From Orthosia cruda (lineage: Eukaryota; Arthropoda; Insecta; Lepidoptera; Noctuidae): DNA of 64,000 bases. Made by a program: the position numbers and the translations under genes. The DNA lies in the NCBI GenBank assembly GCA_964057195.1, contig OZ059826.1, forward strand, positions 25,792,001 through 25,856,000, written 5' to 3'. Position 1 is the first letter of the stretch. Each line of letters opens with the position of its first letter. The notes beneath the pieces were generated by a model. That model ran no database searches, was not told the origin of the DNA, and was given only the letters and a program-made list of their open reading frames with translations. Shown piece by piece: positions 33,166-46,100 of this stretch.

Positions 33166-33179
33166 TTAAGGTGACAAAA

Positions 33180-33275
33180 GAAAAATACGTGTCCAAGTTA
33201 GAGTGAACAGGCTTCTTCTGGGTAAGCTCACTCCATCGTTGACTTTGTCTCTGTCACCTCTGACCTAGACTCACG
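33180..33275 (+). mobile_element. LINE C-terminal tail fragment
   Basis: Plus-strand translation reads RVNRLLLGKLTPSLT, comparable to RVNRFFLGKRASPSTISS in the LINE copies at 15850 and 18818. Confidence 0.5.
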
Positions 33276-33349
33276 ACACTCTGAAAAGAGCAAACCCATG
33301 AAATCTATCTATCGGACTAAAAATATATTTTTTGACATCATCCCTATTC

Positions 33350-34187
33350 TTAAGCATATCTAATACCTCTACAAGTTTCACAAACAATGGACTTCTTGTT
33401 TGGGAACTCCAAGCTCCTACGATCCATTTCACCATCGACCCAGCCAAGCAAACGATCTTTCAAATACAGAATCGTTTCCTGACGAACTACACCTTCCTGG
33501 AAGAATTCTTTTAACACGATCGTGATGCCATTGTCGTTCTCTCTGCTGGCATCGCCGAGCGGTCTTTGGTGTTTCATGTAATTGAAGACGAACTTTACTA
33601 TTTGGACTATTAGATCTTCTTCAGGACTCAACAGCCTTAGTCTAGCAATGTCTTCCGGGACGAGTTTCGACAACACGTTGAAGGATATTGTCATTAGATT
33701 GGCGTAGACATCTTGACTTAAGTTTTCTAGCATGAGAGCCACATTTTCAGCACCAGAGGCGCTGACTCGAACAAGCAGGGAGCCGATTCTTAGTATTTCT
33801 CCCGGATGAATACCGACTAAAGTATTGCTTTCTTCCTCTTCAATATAGCCACCGACTGCGTTCGTGGAGGGAACTACGCGTGTTGGTACATTGGTACTAT
33901 TAACTGAAGCAGGACCAAGGTTACTGAACAGTTGGGCCCTGCCTTCTTTTCCGAGGTTGTACAGCTCTGCTGGGTTGAACTTGTGTTGGGAGTTCAAGTT
34001 GACTTGGCCGTCAGAAGTCATGGATATTCTAAGCTTGTGTTGGTTGACGTCTTTGTTGATTCGGAGTACGTCGGCGAAGTATTGGTCTTTGTCGAAGATG
34101 TTCTGTATGCCTCGGATGACTTCAGTGTTGCCTTGCACTGCGCCTTGTACCCTCCTTGATTCAGCGCTGATTTTGTCAAACATTTTT
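33350..34187 (-). CDS. Gene B last coding exon
   Basis: The acceptor follows a T-rich tract ending TTTTTTTAG. It reads KMFDKISAESRRVQGAVQ and ends CETCRGIRYA with TAA at 33350-33352. Confidence 0.92.
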
Positions 34188-37100
34188 CTAAAAAAAAAAT
34201 TAAGTACAATAAAAATATGTCTATATTTTTTAAGTAAGTTTCGATTACTGGTTTTGTTTTTTGGAAATATTAAAATGATTTTTAATAATTATAAACAGTT
34301 GTGAAAGCAAAGACTTAATGACTGCATCAACGGATGGCGGATGCTTTAGCAGTTTAGCTGAATACTGGGCCAAAAAATTAACAAAAAAAAAATTGTTAAG
34401 AAGAAACTGTGTCCAAAGTTCACAGAATATTTAAAAATAAAATATATATTTAGTGTCTCAAGTTTGACCACTATCTGACCTGACAGTAAACGATGAAGAG
34501 GTTGATTTTATTTTTATACAATAAGCATGACTTTGAATAAAAAAACATTATGTCACTGACCTGTGTCTATTGCTCCGGAGTGTGGAACGATACTCGTTGA
34601 TAGTTTTAGCCTGAGCGTCCTCAATGATACTCTGCGCCGTTCTGTTCGACACCACAGCATGACAGAAGAACAGAGTCGCCGACGCGAATTGGAACAGTTC
34701 CAACTTCGTCGGTTTCTCTCCATGCTTGCGATACTAAAGAGAAAGATATATCGTTAAAAGATTTTGTGAAACATGACTGGTACTGGAATTCGCAGGTGTT
34801 TGAAGATCTTTCAGTATAGTTTCTTGTTAGTTCTCTTCGGTGCCTGCCATTTAGAGGCAAACTATAGCGGAGTAATACTTTTTTATGAACTTCAAGTGAT
34901 AAGTTACCTTCAATCGTCTATGTATTTGGGGGTTACTCTGTCGAATCAGCTACGCTGATTTGTAACCCCCGACGGAAAAAGAGGGGTGTTATAAGTTTGA
35001 CGTGTGTTGCTGTGTATCTGTCTGTGGCATCATAGCTCGAAAACGGATGAACCGATTATGATTTACTTTTTTTTGTTTGAAAGGTGATTTTGACAAGAGT
35101 GTTCTTAGCTATGTTTGAATAAAATCGGTTCAGGCGTTCAAAAGTTATGGGCGTTTTACTGTTTGAATCGGGGTGTTTTCTCAAGATATCGTGTCATAAT
35201 TACGTGTTCAATAGATTGCCGATCGAAGCTTATCTATACCAATATTATAAAGAGGAAAGATTTTTTTGTTTGTTTGTACCGAATAGGCTCCAAAACTGCT
35301 GGACCGATTTTAAAAATTCTTTCAGACTTTTTATCTCTGTATTCCCACGGGAACGGGAACTACGCGGGTGAAACCGCGAGGCGTCCTCTAGTCTACTATA
35401 AACTAGATAAATTATGTAGCATGAAATAAAAATGTGTCGAAGGTTTTTTCAATTTAGAAATTTTACTTGTATACAGTGAAGTTACGGATACACTCCGAAA
35501 TGGCGATAAATTATCAGCATAATTCAACGAAAGACGCATATACTGCTAGATACAGGCCTCCCCCAAGCATCGTTACCTCGACCGGTCCAGTTTTTCGCAT
35601 ACATCGGATTCTCGCGGCCTTTACTAGACCATCAGTCCAACCTGTCGGATAACTTCCAACGTTAAGCCAATCGGTACGTGGTCCGCACTCCGGAAATCGG
35701 ATATCCGTTCCCAGGCAACCATTTTTCGCCCTTACTCCTTTGGTAATAAGATTCTCTTTCCCCTACATACCTTCAGTATGATGTGCAGCAAACTGTTGAT
35801 CATGCCCGCTCCGCCGGTGACCATGTTCGCGTGGCGCAGCACCTCCACCGACACCGCTAGAGCCTGTCCTGTCTACAAGGATAAAACTTGATTATTTATG
35901 AATTCAATGCACTGGCAAGGATGGCAAAGATAATCAAAATAAACTCTTCCGATGTTCCGCAATGCCTGTTAATTTGTGTGACAGGGTTTCCTAGTGCCAG
36001 GGATGTATATAATATGTCAGTTCAAGCATACATAGTTTATAAGACATTGGTATTACCGATATTATGATACTAGGCTAGGATGCTGGTCTGGATTAGAGTT
36101 TTTAAACATCGTAACAAAGAAGTACCAATGTTTTGGAACTCATGTAAGTTACTTTAATACCCACACATAAAGTTTAGTTTGTGGCACAATTTCAAAAAAA
36201 GATATGTCTTTTTGAATAGTAGAGGTACTAGTATTTTTTTTTAATTATTTTAGTAAAAGAACTTAATATTTTTCGTAAATTATTTATTGATATATAGATA
36301 AAAAAAATGTACAGTCAAGGGACAAAAGTGGAGTCAAAATTAAAATGGCTAGTTTTTGTAGAAGAATTTCAATTACCACAATAGAAATTAAAGTATAGAT
36401 TATACCTAATAACCGTGAAAAGTTAAATGATAAATGATTTTATTTCTGTAAGTTGGTTTGTACAAACATTTTACATGTCGAACATATTTTTTAAAACTAG
36501 ATGAGGTCGGCGTTTCCTATCTGACTACTCTGAGGAGAAAGGTATCCCCATATATTGGCATCAATTCTAAATGAGCCGTTCAAATAATCTTTGAAATGTG
36601 AATTAAGAGCCCAATATTCCATAATTTTGTAATTAAGTTCTCAGTATATGCGATGAGGTATATTACCTTGCTGTGGAACAGTTGAAGATAGGTATTATTT
36701 ATGCCCTTAACTATACCACAGATAATATAATACTAGCATACAGATGCCTCATCCCATACAAAGAAACCGTGCCGACTTAACTAGCGTTTTTCATCTGATT
36801 AATCTTGTTATTTTTGTACATCTAACGCGTTTGGTTCTGTTTCACGGTGATAGATAGATGATGTTAGCAGCGACTTGTAAGTAAAAGGGTTTACTAGGTT
36901 CGTGAATATTTTCTCATTAAATACAGTGAAGGTTCGTTTTTATTTATTTCCACGTTTTTACAGTTTTTTTGCATCAAACGTGTTACAATGCAAATTTTAA
37001 CAATCGAGTCAAAATGCGCCATCTATTGGCATTAGTTTTAAATGATCCGTTCAAATAATCTTTGAAATGTGAATTAAGGGCGCGGCGAACAAAGCTCGCA

Positions 37101-40100
37101 AATGCAATTCGAGGCGAGCGAAAAATTCGTTTGGAGTATTGCTATCTCTGTTTGCACGCACACGCGGTGCGCCGTACGTACTACGTAGCCATGTGTGTGT
37201 GAGCAGTTAGATATCGCTACCTAATCATCCTATCGACTCGAAAGCCGGCCGACGCGAATGGCGCCCGCGTTCTTTTGTCTTTTTACCCGGCTGCAAGGAA
37301 AGGGTTATGTTTTTCGCGCGTATCTTGTATGTATGTATGTTTGTATGTGTGTAATATTCTTTATTACCTCATATCTTCCAAACCGCTAGATGGATTTTTA
37401 TAATTAATACATCGTTAGATAGGGCTTGCCCGCCCAAGTGTTCTTAGATAAGTGACGTTAAAAATAAACAAAAATGGCGGCTTTTGTGCGCCATATTGGG
37501 AGCGACTCAATATTTATTTCTTCGAAACCCATCGAGTGGGGTATCAAAATGAAGGATTTTTAAAGGTGATTACAAAAATATATACCACTTATATGTCTAA
37601 TGAGATTCGAAAAAAAAAATAGGTAAAAAAGTTGTAAATAAAAAAAGTTAATTTAAAAATCAAAAACCCGACTGCGAACTAAAAAGATATAAACAAGTAG
37701 AAAATCATGCTCTGCAGTCGGAGGATACATATTCGCGAGCTGGCTGACCACCTGATCCTCCGACGGCACAGCATGATTTTCTACTTGTTTACATTTTTTT
37801 AGTTCGCAGTCGGGTTTTTGATTTTTAAATTAACTTTTTTTTATTTATGTAGGTATTCCTTCTACTTATCAAATATGTTTTGTTATAATAAATAATGAAT
37901 GCAAGTAATGTATTACAAGTAAAAGACAAATATTCCAATAATGTATGCCTATTTACGCATATAAGTAGGTACAGATAAATAACAGCGCTCTGAGCTAAGA
38001 ATATTAAAAATAAAAACAAGGATTTTGAATAAAAAAATATTATTTTGTTATGTTCTTACTTTATAGATCATCATTCATCTGTTTAAAAAATATAAATCGA
38101 AACCTGATAAAGTCGTGTAGGGTGACCATAATTATAGTATCGACGGAACGAAAAACAAAATACAATAATGGTAATCAGAAAACATAGTGTCAAAGATCCA
38201 CACTAAACACGCTTATTTTCTTTCTTTCTAGTGTTTCTTTCTGAAAACTGATGGCCAAAGGCGTTTTTCCTTGATCGTCGTGGCTCTGAATTTTTTTTTG
38301 CAGTTTATTATGAAGTCGATTGGCCAGCCAGTTACCAAAGATTATTAGATCCTCTCCAGGGTAAGGGTCACCGAAGTCCAGATAAAAAAGAATAATTAAA
38401 TAAACTAGAACAAATTTGGATTTTTAGTTTTTTGTAACAGGAATTTTACAAAAAAGTCCAGCAAAAACTGGAAGGAGGGCATTAAACCGCGCTTGTGCAT
38501 GCAAGTCCAATCGCATGGTCACCCTACCCTGGGTGAGCCGTAACGTCACAGTAAGTATAGAGGAGCAATGTAGGTAAGTCTTAGCGGTGTCCTTGAGATA
38601 ATTACCTACGCCCGCTTTGTCTCATGACATGAATAAACAAACAAAAAAAACAAAGCTTCGTAAGTTGATGGATAGGTAGGTAGGTAAATACTAATTTATA
38701 CAAAACTAGCTGTCCCCCGCGGCTTCGCTCCCGTCAACTGGCTACCTAACCTAATCTACATATCTATCTACCTACCCTACCCTACCCTATCTACATACCT
38801 AATCTATAATACATACATGATCGTACGCAAAGCACGCACCATAAGCTCCAAAAAGGAATATTTTGCCCGTTTTTGCAACATTTTTCATTTATGCTCCGCT
38901 CCTACTGGTTGTAACGTGAAGTTATAACCTATATCCTTCCTCAATAAATGGACTATCCAACGCAAAAATATGTTTTCAATTCCAACCAGTAGTTCCTGAG
39001 ATTAGTGTGTTCAAACAAACAAACAAACTCTTCAGCTTGATAATATTAGTATAGATATACTATAAAATAAGTACAATTTATAAAATAATTAAACGCGCAC
39101 ATAAAGCATAGTAAAGTAATCATCTAATAATGACAACAAACAATCCACAGAACAGTAGAACAAAAAACAGTGAAACACACCCGAAGCACACCCGAAGTGC
39201 CCCGAACAAACCCCACGCCGTACGAACGATACACAACCGTGAGCAGTGCGACCACGCACACATTGACATTTGCTTGACGCGACAGCAATACTAGCTATTG
39301 GAAATGTGTGATTAATTTGATGTGTTCCGTAATACCAAAAATAATGAATGAAAACTTAATGTTTTTAAAATTTTTTGTTCGATGATTAGTAATTTGATAA
39401 TATGAGCTATGTTCCTGCTACGAGATTAATAAAGATATTGTTTTTTATAATATAGAAATATCAAAAAGAAAACATGTCATTTACGCTGTAAAAATATACA
39501 AAATGGAATTCGCTAAAACTTCATTTTAGGTAAGTATTTAGAAAAAAAGAAGACGTAGGGACCTAGATAAATACTGTCTTAATCCGAATGTCATCATAAT
39601 ATGGTGGAAATATGCTAAAATCACAAATGATTTTGGTATTATGTTTGTATGGACAATTGATGCTTCGCCACGCTCTTAAGAGCCCAATATTCCATAATTC
39701 TTTACTAAGGAGAGTTTACAAAGCGACAAAGACAAAGGAGAGTTTACAGAGAGACAAATTAAAGCGCCTGCCTGGATTCGTACTCACGATCTACGACTTG
39801 TGTGATGCGGGCATTACCACTGGGCCACCACTACTCTTCCCTATTATTAAAATATAAAATACAAAAATAGTAAATATTTTTATACCCCTTATTTTCAATG
39901 CATTTGCGCCAACCACAATAAAAACATGTCGTTCTTCACAAAACCGTCTCTTTCAATGTCCAACTTACCACACTGACTTCATGCACTGTTTTTTTCTTCG
40001 TTCAGTCTATTTATGTGTGGAATTTGCTTCCCCTAGAAATCAGTATGGCAAGTGGCAACACTGGCAACCAACCGATCAGCATTTAAAGTAAAGTTCGCGA

Positions 40101-43100
40101 ACAAATTCGTTCAAAAAAAAAAAAAAAATGTTAAAATTCGTTCGTTCAATTCAAAGAAGTTGACAGCAGTATAGTCACAGCGCTTATGTTTTCAAATGAT
40201 CTGTTACCACAAACTATTTAAGTATATTCTTGTATTTTGTTTATTTGTTCGAGTATATATAGTATATAATATCTTTAGTTTGTATGTATATCTTTTTATT
40301 TAAATAATATTACCTAATCGTGGTTTATTCTCAATTTTACCTACTACTATTTTTCTCTGCATCACTCGAACTCGACTGGTAGGAAATGCGTAAGGCAAGA
40401 AGTCCGCTTCTGTACGTTTGTGTGCATGAAATATTAAATAAGAATCCTACTAATATTATAAAGGAGAAAGTTTGTGAGTGTGTTTGTATGTTTGTTACTC
40501 TTTTATGCAAAAACTACTGAACGGGTTGAAATTTATCACACTTGCACAGATATAGATTATAGTCAGGTACAATACATAGGATACTTTTTATCTCGGGAAT
40601 GTGTTCCCTCGGGATTAATTTCGACTTTCACTCGAGCGAAGCCGCTGGCAGAAGCTAGTAAATAAAAAAATACTATACTCGGAATTTTAATTCGATTCCA
40701 GATTTGACATTAGCTACTGTCATTTTGTGAAATAATGATACCGCATATAATAGTGTAGTGATGAACACAAAAATCGATAAACAATCAGTGTGTGAAAAAA
40801 TTACGGTTACCGAATGGTCTAAATGCGTATCCCATGTTGTCAAAGAAGAGGAAAACATGAGTAGGCTAGATATGTTAATTGACAATATCACAGACACATT
40901 TATAATAAATGTTACAGAAAGTGACAGCGATAGCGATAGCGATGACGGCGACAATATATAAAATAAATTATTACCATAATACATCTATCTGTTTTATTTG
41001 TCATGTTCCTTCATGATCACATTTTTTTATTTATTTCACACACAATTATAAAAGAAAAGTCTCAGATCGTTAATTAATCGTCAAAACTAAATTATCGGTT
41101 CAGAAATATTTAATTTCCTGATATACTTAGTTTACGAGAGTAAAATTATAAACGAGAAGAATCGATCCGGAAATATTCCATTTCCATATCGAATAATTTT
41201 GCAACGTCACTATTTAGTACTTGTCATAACGTTGCAACACTGAAATTGTCAAATCTGTAATCGAATTGAAATTCCGAGTATAGTAAGTGGCACGACCCGG
41301 CTTTGCCTGGGTCGTAATAATTTATAGTCATCTGGAATAATGTACTTTCAAATGGTGAAAGATTTTTAGGTGTGTTCCAGAGATAACCCTACACATCTAA
41401 ACAAACTCACAAAATTCTTTATAGTAGTAGTCAAGTCTGGTAATATAAAAACCAACTTTATTATTTAAAGCATATAGTTGATATTTGCTTAGATTCTGTA
41501 TTATGTAGTACAGAATGACATGTTCTGCAGTACCTAAATGATAGCGTAAACTTAATTTACACTAAAATCTGATTTTTAATTTTGTAGACAAACTGACATT
41601 TGGGGGGTTGTCAATTTATCGTTACATAAAAATAGTGTCGTATCCTGACTATCCTGAGTGATCGAAAGTTGAACGAAAATTGAAGTAGGTCGAAAATTAA
41701 ACTATTTCACGCCAAAATAAAATACTTTTGTTAAGAAACTAGCGGCCCTTATTTACTAATTTATGTAAGACTTCATTTTATCGATCGCATTTATTTTATT
41801 GTTGATTTCATATTTAACACAATAAAAGTTTATGTACTATGTGTATGAATACTTTTATATTTAAATATATTACTTTTTATATTCATAAAACATTTATTTA
41901 CACCAATTTGTAAAATTAAATTGAGGAGACATGTCATCGATTCCATGAATCACTTATGATTGAGCTTTATCTACAACTATACTCCACGCTTGCAACATTA
42001 AAAAAAAAATAAGGTCATTGAGACAATGGCATTAGTGAACATCCAAGTGTTCACCGCATCGTTTATGATTTATTAGTAAATAAGAAATATTTTAGTGTGT
42101 TCTATAAATATATTTTTAATACGGTAGAAAATTTTAATTAATTTTGTATTCATAAATGTACTTAGATTTATTACACCTACTTGTTGTAATGTAGGTTTAA
42201 CCCGTCTATGTATGTGTCTTTTTTTTGACAGCTGACAAGTAAACATTAGATGTGATTGTGCTCCTAATTGATAATTAATAAAAATAGTAAACACGGTATT
42301 CCATCAGGATATTATACATAAAAGTGAAGCTAGACTCATAAACTAGCAGTGAAAGTGCTATCATTGATTATAAATACCGGGTTACTTTAAAAAACATTGA
42401 TTCTCAATTAGGTAAACATTGACTAAAACTCTCAATTGTGTTCTAATAAATCAGTGTAAACATCCAAACTTAACGATAACAGGCTACAAAACAATCATAA
42501 TTACTAACAATTTCTAGTCAGTGGTGATAAAAAGTGATCGAAACAAAAATTGTTACCGGCAAAACTCGTTTTTTATTCAAATATTGCACCTACCGACTTG
42601 AAGTTATGTCAACGCCAACGCCATCTAGCTAAAACTTCATAGACTAGCGACTGATATTGATTTCACAGTGTTACTGGACTAATTAATAACAAAGTGGCAA
42701 TCAATATTGTAAACAGCGACATCTACTACGAAAACAAGAACTTACATACCTAAAACGCCATTAGACAGCAAAATTGGACACTGCTTCTGATTGTACTAGT
42801 GGCTTAGCGGTGTAGGAACCGACATACTTGTCTTCGAACCGCGTGATTGCACGTTCGAATTCGGCGGTTGCTGTGTGAGACTTTTTGTGATAATTTAAAT
42901 TTGTAAAATCATCATGAACTTCCTAGAAAATATAACATTCCGTCGCACACGCACTATATCGGAACCAAATAATGACACCAGTGAAATTATTTCTCAAACA
43001 CTGGATGAGACTACAAATAGTATGCCGGAAATCTCAGAAGACGAGGAGGATAAGCAGATGAATGTCCTTAAAACTGAGATAGAGAACCTTAGATCGCAAT

Positions 43101-46100
43101 TAAAAAGCGCACATCAAGAAATAGAATTACTATCTGTGGAAATTACGTCCCTGAAGCAAACAAACGCCGATTTATTAAAGAAAAATGAGATGTATAAAAA
43201 ACTCACCAGTAGTCCTCTAAAGAAGAAAATACAAACACCGAAGAGAAATACAATTAGTTTTACGAACAAGAAGACCAGTAAACCACAGACTTTAGAAATT
43301 TCTGAATGCGGCACATCCACTGCTAGCCCTACACCCTATACCCTACTGACAACTCGCCAAAAACATCACCAATAAGAAAAAAATATAAAAATAACTCATC
43401 GTTGCCGGTTGTAAAAAATAATATAAGTATTTTAAGTAGTGAAACATCTAATAGATTGTACACAATCAGTCAAAGAACAAATTTAAGTAATTTTAATATA
43501 TGCCACTATCGCATGCCAAATTGTGGATTAAAGCTACTATTAGATAATCTTGATAAGAAAGTAGAAAAGTTCACTGACTCCGACTACTGTGTTATTTATG
43601 TTGGGGAAGAGGATTTCAGAAAGACGAATAATTATATAGAATTAGTTACTTTCATTCGCGAAAAATTACAAACCTTAACCCACACGAACTTTATAGTATG
43701 TCTACCGACTTTTAAATATATGGTTAATAAAAAAATTATGTTCAATAGTAGAATCGACACCTTTAATAATTTAATATACATGGATGTTGAGACATATAAG
43801 TATGCCTATATTTTGGATTCCAATTTAAATCTTACCTACTCCTACGAAACTTATAACCAAAGGTATGGAAGCTTAAATAATAAAGGCTTGAGTATTATTT
43901 TAAATGATTTACAAGACCTTATCCTGGATTTAATAACAATAAATGTAGATGATGCTTGTAAAAAACTAACAGAATCTAATAATACATTGAATCCTATGGT
44001 AAATGATAAATGTAATAACAACTTTTTTCGTCTATGATAGAATACATGTACTTCATCAAAATATAAATGGTTTACTAAACAAAGCGAATGAATTTACCGT
44101 AAGTTTAAATAATGTTAACAATAACATAATTGATGTTGTGTGTGTTACCGAGCATAATATGGTAACAGAAGATGCTAAATTTCTCCAAATTCCCAATTAT
44201 ACCATGGCGGCAAATTTCTCAAGAACAAATAGAAAGGGTGGTTCATGTGTCCTAGTACGGAATAATCATAAATTTAAGGTTTTACACGAAGCGAAGCTTG
44301 TAAGCATATCCAACCTCATAGAGTGTTCGGCTATTGAATTGTTAGAGCATAGGTTGATTGTCATATGTATATATAGGCCTCCAAAGACTAAAAGGGAGTG
44401 TGTAGAAATATTTTTTGCCCGTTTAACGGCTATGCTCGCAAAATTATGTACCAAAGGTAAGAAACTTATTATTTGTGGTGATTATAACATCGATCGACTA
44501 AAAGATAGTCCTATTTCAAGGGAGTTTGAAGACTTATTACGGAGCTTTAACTTAAAACTTGCAATAAACGAGCCAACCCGTTTGCAAAGCAAAACGTGCA
44601 TTGATAACATAGCTCATAATATAAGGGGGTGCCAACAAAGTGTCTTAGAACTAGCACTGTCTGATCATACAGCACAAATACTATCGTGTCCTGTAGGGAA
44701 AACGTACTCAATAACCCACTGGTACAAATTTAGAAGAGACTACAGCAATGAAAATGTTGATAAATTTATTAAATGTATAAAAGCCTTGACTTTTAGTGAT
44801 TGCTATAGGAAAAGTGACCCAAATGCTGCTTTCGAAGAATTCCATAAACTATTTAAACTTTTTTATGACCTCTGCTTTCCAAACATAAAAATTAAGGTTC
44901 CGATCATACGAAATACTAAATGGCTCAGTAAAGGATTAAAAATATGTTCCCTCCGCAAAAGAGCGTTACTTAGAAAATATCGACTATCAGGTTATAACAG
45001 AGATAAGAGTGATTTTAAGAAATATGCAAAAAAGTTTAAAAAGATCATAAAACTCACCCAAAGGTCTCAAAACAACTATCATATCCAAACAGCCACTAAT
45101 AAATCTAAAGCAGTGTGGCAAGTAATCAATCAATACAGAAACAATAACCCCCCTGAAAAAATTAATAGAATAAAATATAATAACAAAATTATAACTGCTC
45201 CTGATACGATAGCACAAACATTCAACAATTTTTTTGTTGATGACATTTCAAAACTAACGAATAAAACAACAAATTACGCTAATTTTCTAACTTATAACAA
45301 ACCAAACTCCTGTTTCTTAGCACCAGTTACCCCTTACGATGTTGTCAAAATAATTATGACATTAAAAAACACTAACAGTACAGGATGTGATGGGATTTCA
45401 ACAAAAATAATAAAACGTGTAGTGTACGAAATTGCTCCAATTATCACTTACATAATAAATCAGTGTCTTGAAGAAGGAATTTTCCCGACATATTTAAAAA
45501 CTACTGTAGTCACACCAATATTCAAAAAAGGAAACACGGAAGATGTACGATGTTATAGACCTATCGCTCTCATTCCAATAATGGCTAAAATATTTGAAAG
45601 AGTACTATATAATAATCTTAGTGAATATTTCGAAAAAAATGAAATAATAATAGATAATCAAGTTGGATTCCGAAAAGGGAAGTCGGTCAATACAGCAATG
45701 CATCAGTTTTTACGGAAAATTATTACGGAACTAGATAAAAAAAACCAGATCACAGCCTTATACATGGATATGACAAAGGCTTTTGATTGTGTTGACCATG
45801 GACTATTACTACATAAACTAGAAATATATGGCGTTCGAGGTAAAGCACTTGATATAATTAAATCCTATCTCAGTAATAGAATACAGTTCACCGAAATAAC
45901 CCAATTATGTCCAATCACAAAAACAGAAATTAAATATACATCGAGCCCAAGATCAATAAAATATGGTGTACCTCAAGGGTCGATACTAGGACCACTACTA
46001 TTTCTCATTTATATAAATGATTTACCTAAAACTATTCAGCACCCTATGATTTTATTTGCAGATGACAGTACGGCTCTTTTCACAAATAACAAAAATAAAA

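Noticed and set aside
35771..35872. Upstream acceptor CTTGTAG for gene B exon 7
   Set aside because: Kept as an alternative only. The inner acceptor gives exactly the 31 codons seen in gene A.
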